From positions 1-6,435 of the forward strand of contig BBFD01000227.1 in the NCBI GenBank assembly GCA_001313065.1: 6,435 nucleotides of DNA. Reading direction: 5' to 3'. Source of the DNA: Silvimonas sp. JCM 19000. Its GTDB lineage: Bacteria > Pseudomonadota > Gammaproteobacteria > Burkholderiales > Chitinibacteraceae. A model generated the notes under the pieces. The model worked only from the letters and a program-made list of their open reading frames with translations. It was not told the DNA's origin and did not search any database. This document shows, one piece after another, positions 1-6,435 of the stretch. How positions within the stretch are numbered: position 1 is the first letter of the stretch; each line of letters starts with the position of its first letter. Both the position numbers and the translations under genes were made by a program.

Positions 1-1079
1 CCGGCGCAAAGGCCAGCATGCGCATCAGCGTCATTGAAAAAACCGGCGTATTCATCCGGGGCCAGGGCAAGGTCGCGGCGGCCGTGAATTGCAATCTGAT
101 AATAAAGCTGGGTGTCCTCGGCGCTGATCGCATCGGCAATCGCCAGGATGTCGCCACGCTGCGGCAGATCATCCGCCAGCGCCGCCGGCACCACTTGCGC
201 CACCGAAATCTGATGCAGCAAATGCGCGAGCTCATGCAGAGCCGATTCATACGACAAACCGCGAGCCGCGATACTGTCGGCGGCGGCCATCATGCGACGC
301 GTCATGCGCCACCAAGGCGCGCAGCACCTCAAACAGATAGCTCTGATCGACTGCGCCCAACATCGCGCGCACGCCTTCTTCGCGCACATCGCCGCCACCA
401 TACGCAATGGCTGATCCAGCAAGCTGAGCGCGTCGCGCATCGAACCATTGGCGGCATGACCCAGCAGCGCCAGTGCGGTCGGCTCAAACGAAATCTGTTC
501 GGCTTGCAGCACGTGATGCAAATGGCCGGAAACCTGTTGCGGCGTCATTTGCCGCAAAGAAAACTGCAGACAACGCGACAGCACCGTAATCGGCACCTTC
601 TGCGGATCAGTGGTCGCGAGGATGAATTTAACGTGGCCTGGCGGTTCTTCCAGCGTCTTCAGCATTGCATTGAAGGCACTTTTGGACAGCATGTGCACTT
701 CATCGATGATGTAAACCTTGAAGCGGCCAGCGGTAGGCGCGTACTGGGCGTTGTCGAGCACTTCGCGGATATTGTCGATGCCGGTATTCGACGCCGCATC
801 GATCTCCAGCAAGTCCACAAAACGCCCCGCATCGATCTGGGTACAGGCCGCGCACACACCACACGGCTCCGCAGTGACGCCGGTTTCGCAATTGAGCGAT
901 TTGGCCATGATGCGGGCGATGGTGGTCTTGCCCACGCCCCGCGTGCCGGTCAGTAGCCATGCGTGATGCAACCGGCCATTGGCAAACGCGTTGGCGAGTG
1001 CCTTGATGACATGTTCCTGGCCCACGAGCTGGGCAAAAGTGCGGGGGCGCCACTTGCGGGCGAGTACTTGATAAGCCAT
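1..1079 (-). CDS. dnaX: DNA polymerase III subunit gamma/tau, N-terminal ~360 residues (3' end outside window; three apparent frameshifts)
   Basis: Clamp-loader ATPase subunit that loads the beta sliding clamp during replication. Read from ATG 1079, the protein opens MAYQVLARKWRPRTFAQLVG. It has a Walker A GTRGVGKT (residues 45-52), four zinc-binding cysteines (C64, C73, C76, C79), the Walker B DEVH (126-129), the SRC arginine-finger motif (168-170) and a sensor-2 GSMRDALSL (R215). All sit at E. coli DnaX spacing. The frame breaks three times. Near 410 one base is missing after LLDQ. Near 297-303 two bases are missing or one is extra, between VAHD and RMMAAADS. At 37-42 a T run (A6 on plus) has one base too many before SMTLMRMLAFAP. 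Family sequence resumes after each break, so I read the gene as intact with sequencing errors. Domains IV-V of tau and any programmed frameshift lie beyond position 1. There is no Shine-Dalgarno sequence before the ATG. Confidence 0.95.
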   Translation of the reverse strand, partial: MAYQVLARKWRPRTFAQLVGQEHVIKALANAFANGRLHHAWLLTGTRGVGKTTIARIMAKSLNCETGVTAEPCGVCAACTQIDAGRFVDLLEIDAASNTGIDNIREVLDNAQYAPTAGRFKVYIIDEVHMLSKSAFNAMLKTLEEPPGHVKFILATTDPQKVPITVLSRCLQFSLRQMTPQQVSGHLHHVLQAEQISFEPTALALLGHAANGSMRDALSLLDQPLRMVAAMCAKKACARCWAQSIRAICLRCCAPWWRMTRRMMAAADSIAARGLSYESALHELAHLLHQISVAQVVPAALADDLPQRGDILAIADAISAEDTQLYYQIAIHGRRDLALAPDEYAGFFNDADAHAGLCA

Positions 1080-1087
1080 AGCGGGCG

Positions 1088-1096
1088 ATTCTACCA
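1088..1096 (-). promoter_or_regulatory. Candidate extended -10 promoter of dnaX
   Basis: On the minus strand TGG is followed directly by TAGAAT (five of six matches to TATAAT), making an extended -10 element. No good -35 is visible 16-18 bases upstream, which is tolerable for extended -10 promoters. It lies between the argB terminator hairpins and the dnaX ATG, where a dnaX promoter is needed. Only eight bases separate TAGAAT from the ATG, so transcription would start one or two bases before the start codon. Confidence 0.5.
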
Positions 1097-1133
1097 GAGA
1101 GCGATTAGGCACAGCGCGTCCGCCCGCGCGATC

Positions 1134-1153
1134 AAAAACAGGCGGCGCCCGCC
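1134..1153 (-). terminator. Intrinsic terminator downstream of argB (distal hairpin)
   Basis: On the minus strand a GGCGG/CCGCC stem (1153-1149 with 1145-1141) with a three-base loop is followed by TGTTTTT, with the T5 run at 1138-1134. It lies about 60 bases after the argB stop and just before the dnaX promoter, which separates the two transcription units. Confidence 0.6.
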
Positions 1154-1163
1154 CAGAAGCAAA

Positions 1164-1191
1164 CGCCCGCGATCCGGACTGGAAGCGGGCG
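1164..1191 (-). terminator. Hairpin downstream of argB (proximal of a tandem pair)
   Basis: The seven-base arms CGCCCGC (1164-1170) and GCGGGCG (1185-1191) are perfectly complementary. Inside them TCC (1173-1175) and GGA (1181-1183) can extend the stem. On the minus strand the stem is followed by a weak T-rich stretch, TTTGCTTCT. It probably acts with the second hairpin at 1141-1153 to end the ptsN-argB transcript. Termination efficiency cannot be judged from sequence alone. Confidence 0.5.
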
Positions 1192-1214
1192 GCTGGACGG
1201 CTGGCGGCGCGTGA

Positions 1215-2144
<930 letters not shown>

Positions 2145-2152
2145 GATTGCTA

Positions 2153-2158
2153 CTCCTT
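2153..2158 (-). promoter_or_regulatory. Shine-Dalgarno of argB, overlapping the ptsN stop codon
   Basis: AAGGAG lies eight bases before GTG 2144 on the minus strand. It supports this GTG start over the ATG at 2031, which is an internal methionine (the M of KYGGNAM). The ptsN TAA (2159-2157) shares two bases with this site, so ribosomes ending on ptsN would finish on the argB ribosome binding site, an arrangement that suggests translational coupling. Confidence 0.75.
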
Positions 2159-2611
2159 AAGCCTGTGCGCTGGACTGGAACAACTGGTACACCGCATCCG
2201 GCGTCGCGCAGTTGCGCAGATGCTGGCGGAAATCCTGATCGCTGAACAATTGCGCCACGCTGGCCAGCAATTGTAGATGCGCTTCGGTGGCACGCTCTGG
2301 CACCAGCAGGGCCAGAATGTGTGACACCGGTTTGCCATCGGGGGCATCAAACGGCAGTGCCAGGCAGTCCGCACATACACGGCCTTGGCTTCGGTCAGCC
2401 CTTTAAGCCGCGCGTGCGGCAGCGCCATGCCCAGGCCCAGTGCGGTCGAGCCGAGTTCTTCACGGGCGATCAGACTTTTAACGATCTGATCTTTATTCAA
2501 ACCATATTGCTGCTCAAGCTTACGGGCAATTTCTTCAAACAATCGGTTTCGGGTAGAAACGTTGAGGTCGAGCAGGATTGTTTCTGGCTTGACGAGCTCA
2601 GCAATATTCAT
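2157..2611 (-). CDS. ptsN: Nitrogen-PTS enzyme IIA (PtsN), ~151 residues (one apparent frameshift)
   Basis: EIIA-Ntr is the terminal phosphoacceptor of the regulatory nitrogen phosphotransferase system (PtsP-NPr-PtsN). It transports no sugar and instead regulates metabolism and potassium handling through its phosphorylation state. The protein opens [20 protein letters not shown] and carries [19 protein letters not shown], in which H66 is the expected phosphorylated histidine. The frame breaks near 2361-2368, where one base is missing after AKAVYVRT. It then resumes as [20 protein letters not shown] and ends [11 protein letters not shown]. The start at ATG 2611 matches the family N-terminus and has a weak GGTGA eight bases upstream. 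An in-frame ATG at 2626 would add five residues. In many proteobacteria ptsN sits with rpoN, hpf or hprK; here it precedes argB. The frame read straight through ends at 2150 with a nonsense tail. Confidence 0.93.
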
Positions 2612-2677
2612 GGGGTGGGTCACCATCGGCAGCAGTTAAAAAAGAGGGGGCCAGTCCTTGTGGGACGGGTTGGTCGC

Positions 2678-2708
2678 ATTATAAGAAAGAAGCCGGTCGG
2701 GCTGTCAC
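2678..2708 (-). promoter_or_regulatory. Candidate sigma-70 promoter of ptsN-argB
   Basis: On the minus strand there is a consensus TATAAT (2683-2678) and a GTGACA -35 (2708-2703, five of six matches to TTGACA). The spacer is 19 bp, two longer than ideal. The predicted start near 2671 gives a leader of about 60 bases. Just upstream, at 2718-2730, lies an inverted repeat CGCA-T5-TGCG in an AT-rich patch that could be an operator or merely bendable DNA. Confidence 0.6.
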
Positions 2709-2812
2709 ATCGCAGCACGCATTTTTTGCGATATTTTTATACCCGTCGAACCGGCCCACGCTGCAGTCCCAACGCGGGGCGGGCGGTCTCGTTGACGAGC
2801 AGACGGCCCGGG

Positions 2813-2841
2813 CTGCCGTAACGCCTATGTTGGGCGATAAT
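2813..2841 (+). promoter_or_regulatory. Weak candidate promoter for the small oxidoreductase-like gene
   Basis: GATAAT (2836-2841, five of six matches to TATAAT) is preceded at 17 bp by CTGCCG (2813-2818), a poor -35. It would give a leader of about 20 bases before ATG 2870. The divergent region 2612-2869 holds no convincing gene. It also contains the small palindrome GCCCGGGC (2806-2813). Confidence 0.3.
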
Positions 2842-2869
2842 GGCCCGATTCAATCCAGCCGGTCAGATC

Positions 2870-3054
2870 ATGAATACACCCGTTGTTCCCGCCAGCGCCG
2901 AGCCGGCCGATCCACGCCCCGAACCGCCGTACGAGCCGCCGCTTGAGGCTGCTGCGGCAACGGCTGCGATCCCTGTATTTTCGATACCTATGGCGAGGAG
3001 TTGCGCCGTTATCGCGCCGAACTCAAGGCATGGCAACAGCGCCACGGCGTATAA
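2870..3054 (+). CDS. Small oxidoreductase-like domain protein, ~61 residues (one apparent frameshift)
   Basis: From ATG 2870 the protein reads MNTPVVPASAEPADPRPEPP, then YEPPLEA. One base is then missing near 2945-2949. In the next frame it continues CCGNGCDPCIFDTYGEELRR, ending AWQQRHGV and TAA 3052-3054. A proline-rich N-terminus followed by CCxxGCxxCxxDxYxxELxxY is the signature of the small 'oxidoreductase-like, N-terminal' family (PF09791 as I recall it). Proteins of this type are about 50-80 residues and poorly characterised. The four clustered cysteines could bind a metal or be redox-active, but this is inference. No convincing Shine-Dalgarno precedes the start, and ATG 2840 is an in-frame alternative. 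It is co-directional with dacB, about 95 bp upstream. In the uncorrected frame all four cysteines are lost, so automatic annotation would miss it. Confidence 0.8.
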
Positions 3055-3105
3055 GCACCAACGGCGCGGCGCCGCACGCAAGCCGCGCAACGCAGGCACA
3101 ATAGC

Positions 3106-3131
3106 GCCTGCCGGAATCACCGGCGCCAGGC
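3106..3131 (+). other. GC-rich hairpin between the small gene and dacB
   Basis: GCCTG-CCGG (3106-3114) pairs with CCGG and CAGGC (3120-3123 and 3127-3131) around an AATCA loop, with a CGC bulge. A perfect palindrome GCGGCGCCGC lies upstream at 3066-3075. There is no T tract, so this is not a classical intrinsic terminator. It may shape the dacB 5' leader or be incidental in GC-rich DNA. Confidence 0.4.
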
Positions 3132-3150
3132 CGGGATGACGTATGAGTAG

Positions 3151-4582
3151 ATGGGTAAGTGCAGTCGCAGGTGGATGCTGGTTTGCAGCAATATGGTCAT
3201 GGCAGGCGCAATGGCCGCAACGCCCTTGCCCGCCCCGGTGCAACAGGCGCTGGACGCGGTACATATTCCGGCCAGCGCGCTGTCACTGGCGTTGCTGCCA
3301 CTGGATAAGCCGGAGCAGGCGCAATACTGGAATGCGGACGGCCCGGTCAATCCGGCCTCGACCATGAAATTGCTGACCACCTTCAGCGCGCTTGATCTGC
3401 TCGGCCCAGCCTTCAGCTGGACCACCGACGCCTGGTCCGAAACCGCGCCTGACAAAGGCGTGCTCGCCGGCAACTTATATATAAAGGGCAGCGGTGATCC
3501 CAAGTTAACGCTGGAACGCTTGTGGCTGTTGCTGCGCGATGTGCGCGCCGCTGGCGTCAACCGCATTACCGGCGACATCGTGCTCGATCGCAGCGCCTTG
3601 CAAATCCCGGAGCGCAGCAGCTTTGCCGATGACGGCAACGACCCGGCGCGCGCTTACCTGGTGGGGCCGGATGCGTTGCTGACCAACTTCCATGCTTTCC
3701 GGTTTCATGTGCTGAGCGACACGCGCAGCACGCGCGTGGTGGTCGACCCGCCGGTGGCTTTGCTGGATGTCGATAATGGTGTGCGGGTGTCCAGCAATGC
3801 GGCTTGTAGTGGGAATGCCCTGGCTTTTACCGCCACACCAGGCGCGCGTGGTGCCGTGCGCGTCAAAGTGAGCGGCGCCTTGCCGCCCGATTGTGTGGTG
3901 GACAAATATCAGTCGTATCTGGATAGCCCGGTCTACACCGCCAGCTTGCTGCGCTATCTATGGAAGGAAACCGGCGGCGACATCGCGGGCAACTGGCGCT
4001 TGGGCAACGTACCGCCTGGTGCTATCAAGCTGGCCCAAAGCGTATCGCCTGATCTGGTCAGCGCAATCCGCGATATTAATAAATACAGCAACAATCTGAT
4101 GGCGCGGCAGTTGTTCCTCACGATGGGCGCACAAACGCGGCAGCCCGCTGATCCCGATGACATCGGTGCGGCAATCCGCAGCGTGCATGAGGTCATCCGC
4201 CAACATGGCGGTGACTGGCCAGAACTGGTGCTGGAGAACGGCTCCGGGCTGTCGCGTGAGGAGCAAGTGTCGGTGCGTCATATGGCGCAGTTGCTGCAAT
4301 GGGGGTGGCTAAGCCGTATGCGCCGGAATATATCTCGTCGCTGCCCATCGCGGCGGTCGACGGAACCATGAAAAAAAACGCCTGCGCAATACCGATGGCG
4401 CCGGAGCGCATATCAAAACCGGCACGCTCAAGAATGTGCGCGCCGCCGCAGGCTATATGCGCGGGGCCGATGGCCACATGCTGGCAGTGGTGGTGATCCT
4501 CAATCATCCGCAGGCAGAACGGGCCATGACGGTGATCGATACCGCCCTGGCCTGGGCGCAAGCGACGGGAGCAGGGCAGTAG
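3151..4582 (+). CDS. dacB: D-alanyl-D-alanine carboxypeptidase/endopeptidase, PBP4 family (peptidase S13), ~477 residues (two apparent frameshifts)
   Basis: Periplasmic class C penicillin-binding protein that trims D-Ala from, and cleaves cross-links in, peptidoglycan. The N-terminus has a positive region (GKCSRRW), a hydrophobic stretch and a likely signal-peptidase site at AMA/ATP near residue 22. The catalytic motifs are SxxK as STMK (70-73), SxN as SNN (313-315) and KTG at 4415-4423. The roughly 240 residues between SxxK and SxN match the inserted domains typical of PBP4, and GSGDPKL (113-119) is also typical. The frame breaks at the G run 4301-4305, where one base is missing and PYAPEYISSLPIAAVDGTM follows in another frame. 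It breaks again at the A8 run 4371-4378, where one A is missing or two are extra before RLRNTDGAGAHIKTGTL. The true end is TAG 4580-4582. The start is uncertain: ATG 3143 gives MSRWVSAVAGGCWFAAI, which would join the signal peptide if one base were missing near 3190. Confidence 0.93.
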
Positions 4583-4613
4583 TCCAGCCTGCGTGGCGGC
4601 CTTGCTGTGTGGC

Positions 4614-4659
4614 GCTCGCCGTCGACGGCGTAACACGCTAAAATAGCGAGCTTTTTTTT
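4614..4659 (+). terminator. Intrinsic terminator after dacB / structured leader upstream of guaA
   Basis: GCTCGC (4614-4619) pairs with GCGAGC (4646-4651), immediately followed by eight T (4652-4659). Alternative folds compete: a perfect palindrome CGCCGTCGACGGCG (4617-4630) overlaps the left arm, and CGCTA-AAA-TAGCG (4636-4648) overlaps the right arm. It most simply terminates dacB. Because no clear guaA promoter is visible downstream of the T tract, it could also act as an attenuator in a guaA leader. Confidence 0.7.
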
Positions 4660-4695
4660 CCATCCTGCTACCCGCAGGTTAACCAAAGGCGCGCC

Positions 4696-6251
4696 ATGGA
4701 CAAGATCCTGATCCTTGATTTCGGCTCTCAAGTTGCCCAACTGATCGCCCGACGCGTGCGCGAAGCACACGTTTATTGCGAGCTGCACTCGTTTGATGTC
4801 ACGGTCGACTTCATTCGCGAGTTCAACCCCAAGGCCATCATTCTTTCGGGCGGACCTAACTCGGTCTACGAAAGCGATTATCAGGCGGATCCGGCCTTGT
4901 TTGAGCTGGGCGTGCCGGTGCTGGGTATCTGTTATGGCATGCAGTGGATGGCGCAAGTACTGGGCGGCAAGGTCGAAGGCGGCCATGTGCGCGAGTTTGG
5001 CTTTGCCGAAATCCGTGCCCGCGGCCATAGCGCTTTGTTCCGCGATATCCAGGATCGCACCAACGAACAAGGCCACGGCCTGCTTGAAGTGTGGATGAGC
5101 CACGGTGACAAGGTGACCGAGCTGCCGCCGACCTTCAAGCTGATCGCTGAAACCGCCTCCTGCCCGATCGCCGCCATGGCGGACGAAGACAGGCAATTCT
5201 ACGGTGTGCAGTTCCACCCGGAAGTAACGCACACCATCAAGGGCCGCGATCTGATCAACCGCTTTGTGCTCGAAATCGCCAAAGCGCAGCCGTCCTGGAC
5301 CATGCCTAATTATGTGGACCAGGCGGTGCAGAAGATCCGCGAACAAGTGGGTGACGAAGAAGTCATCCTCGGCTTGTCCGGCGGTGTCGATTCTTCGGTC
5401 GCAGCTGCGCTGATCCATCGCGCTATCGGCGACAAACTTACCTGCGTATTTGTAGATAACGGCTTGCTGCGTCTGAACGAAGGCGAGCAAGTCATGAACA
5501 TCTTCAACAAGCATCTGGGCGTGAAGGTCATCCACGTCAATGCCACTGAACAGTTCATGGGCCACTTGGCAGGCGTGAATGATCCGGAAGCCAAGCGCAA
5601 GATTATCGGCCGCGAATTTGTTGAAGTATTCCAGGCCGAAGCCGGCAAGCTGCCCAACGCGCGTTGGCTGGCCCAAGGCACCATCTACCCGGACGTGATC
5701 GAATCCGCCGGTGCCAAAACCAAGAAGGCCCACACCATCAAGAGCCACCACAATGTGGGCGGCCTGCCAGAGACGCTGAACCTCAAGCTGCTGGAACCGT
5801 TGCGCGAACTGTTCAAGGACGAAGTCCGCGAGCTGGGTGTGGCGCTGGGCCTGCCACATGAGATGGTGTATCGCCATCCGTTCCCGGGGCCGGGTCTGGG
5901 CGTGCGCGTACTGGGCGAAGTCAAACAAGAGTTCTGCGATCTGCTGCGTCGCGCTGACGCCATCTTTATTGATGAGCTGCGCGCTGCCGATTGGTACGAC
6001 AAAACTTCGCAAGCGTTTGCTGTATTCCTGCCGGTGAAGTCGGTGGGCGTGATGGGCGATGGCCGCACTTATGAATATGTGGTGGCGCTGCGTGCGGTGC
6101 AGACCAGCGACTTCATGACCGCCAAGTGGCCGAACTGCCGTATGAACTGCTGGGCAAGGTATCCAACCGCATCATTAACGAAGTCCGCGGTATCAATCGC
6201 GTTGTTTATGATGTGTCGGGCAAACCGCCTGCCACCATTGAGTGGGAATGA
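4696..6251 (+). CDS. guaA: GMP synthase (glutamine-hydrolysing), ~518 residues (one apparent frameshift)
   Basis: Converts XMP to GMP using ATP and ammonia released from glutamine; last step of guanine nucleotide synthesis, cytoplasmic. The N-terminal class I amidotransferase domain has the C79 nucleophile in LGICYGMQ and the catalytic H174 and E176 in GVQFHPE. The ATP pyrophosphatase domain has the P-loop SGGVDSS (228-234) and [10 protein letters not shown]. The C-terminal dimerisation domain has [16 protein letters not shown] (394-409). ATG 4696 opens [20 protein letters not shown] and has AAAGG six bases upstream. The frame breaks at 6127-6130: after SDFMTAKW one base, probably a G, is missing. 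The next frame then gives [20 protein letters not shown] and ends PPATIEWE at TGA 6249-6251. Repaired length fits the family (about 510-525). Read uncorrected, the last 40 residues are replaced by a false tail running to about 6351, through the terminator. Confidence 0.97.
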
Positions 6252-6254
6252 TTG

Positions 6255-6281
6255 CTCGCTATATATAGATATCCAAGCGAG
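6255..6281 (+). other. AT-looped inverted repeat just after the guaA stop
   Basis: CTCGCT (6255-6260) and AGCGAG (6276-6281) are perfect inverted arms around a 15-base AT-rich loop. The hairpin starts four bases after the stop codon and has no T tract. It may protect the 3' end of the mRNA or assist the terminator that follows 11 bases later. Confidence 0.45.
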
Positions 6282-6292
6282 TAAGGCCGAAG

Positions 6293-6319
6293 CCCCGTAC
6301 GCAAGTGCGGGGTTTTTTT
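6293..6319 (+). terminator. Strong Rho-independent terminator of guaA
   Basis: CCCCGTAC (6293-6300) pairs with GTGCGGGG (6305-6312), including one T-G wobble, across a GCAA (GNRA) tetraloop. Seven T follow (6313-6319). Flanking A and T bases extend the stem. Its place 41 bases after the repaired TGA supports 6251 as the true guaA end. Confidence 0.92.
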
Positions 6320-6373
6320 ATTGCCCGGCGTCGGTTTTTTTTGAGATGTAAGAAAAAAATGGATTCTGCAGGC

Positions 6374-6413
6374 TGTCGAACAATGTCGAATAAACATTTC
6401 CTGACAGATCAGG
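6374..6413. repeat. Tandem 10-bp repeat and adjacent inverted repeat in the last intergenic stretch
   Basis: TGTCGAACAA (6374-6383) is followed directly by TGTCGAATAA (6384-6393), two copies matching at nine of ten bases and one helical turn apart. CCTGA-CAGA-TCAGG (6400-6413) is a short inverted repeat just beyond. This could be an operator region for a gene beyond the window. An open frame from ATG 6359 runs off the end, but I do not recognise it and it has no Shine-Dalgarno. Otherwise 6320-6435 holds nothing I can name. Confidence 0.3.
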
Positions 6414-6435
6414 GGTTTAACGATCGGGGAGATTG

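Noticed and set aside
18..956. 312-codon open frame on plus, antisense to dnaX
   Set aside because: Arg/His-rich low-complexity translation opposite conserved DnaX motifs; it is a shadow frame.
2150..2260. In-frame continuation of ptsN ending at TAG 2150
   Set aside because: Its C-terminus is nonsense, while the neighbouring frame gives proper PtsN sequence ending at TAA 2157.
2741..2760. Possible sigma-54 promoter (GG...GC) upstream of ptsN
   Set aside because: The GG-to-GC spacing found is eight bases rather than the required ten, and the rest of the consensus is absent.
2840..3139. Uncorrected 99-codon frame through the small gene
   Set aside because: After codon 27 it leaves the frame that carries the CCxxGCxxC motif; the family match is in the repaired frame.
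4688..4699. GGCGCGCC overlapping CCATGG at the guaA start, resembling a cloning junction
   Set aside because: Both are short palindromes common in GC-rich DNA, and the flanks are natural gene sequence with no vector trace.
4504..6012. Very long (502-codon) open frame antisense to dacB and guaA
   Set aside because: It mirrors guaA codons in a GC-rich genome. It has no recognisable domain or ribosome binding site and opposes a complete, well-conserved gene.
6130..6351. Read-through guaA tail extending past 6251
   Set aside because: It is a product of the frameshift at 6127-6130. It would run through the terminator, whereas the family C-terminus ends at 6251.

Overview
The window looks like chromosomal housekeeping DNA from a GC-rich proteobacterium. 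The DnaX, ArgB, PtsN, PBP4 and GuaA sequences, plus a small CCxxGCxxC protein, read most like a betaproteobacterium, perhaps Neisseriales. The lineage is inferred from remembered family sequences, not from a search. I see no phage, IS, CRISPR, tRNA or rRNA.

Layout. On the minus strand, from right to left, lie ptsN (2611-2157), argB (2144-1215) and the start of dnaX (1079 to beyond position 1). ptsN and argB form a tight pair 12 bp apart, served by a promoter with a consensus -10 at 2678-2683. Two hairpins follow argB, and dnaX then has its own extended -10 promoter very close to its ATG. On the plus strand lie a 61-residue oxidoreductase-like protein (2870-3054), dacB/PBP4 (3151-4582) and guaA (4696-6251). 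A hairpin and T8 tract separate dacB from guaA, and a strong intrinsic terminator follows guaA. The last 116 bases hold no recognisable gene.

The most striking property is that all six genes carry apparent frameshifts: about ten small indels in 6.4 kb, mostly one-base losses. On each side of every break the protein continues in another frame with normal family sequence and intact catalytic motifs, and no break comes from a substitution stop. Since dnaX and guaA are core genes, consensus sequencing error is far more likely than decay. Six of the ten can be repaired by restoring bases inside a GGCC tetranucleotide, which suggests a systematic, possibly modification-linked, error. Coordinates below span the repaired genes.

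Function. dnaX encodes the DNA polymerase III clamp-loader subunit. argB encodes the second step of arginine synthesis, ptsN the nitrogen-PTS EIIA regulator, dacB a periplasmic peptidoglycan carboxypeptidase/endopeptidase, and guaA GMP synthase. No new multi-gene system is evident. The points most worth a look are the indel pattern, the ptsN-argB pairing, the possibly leaderless dnaX mRNA and the structured leader ahead of guaA.
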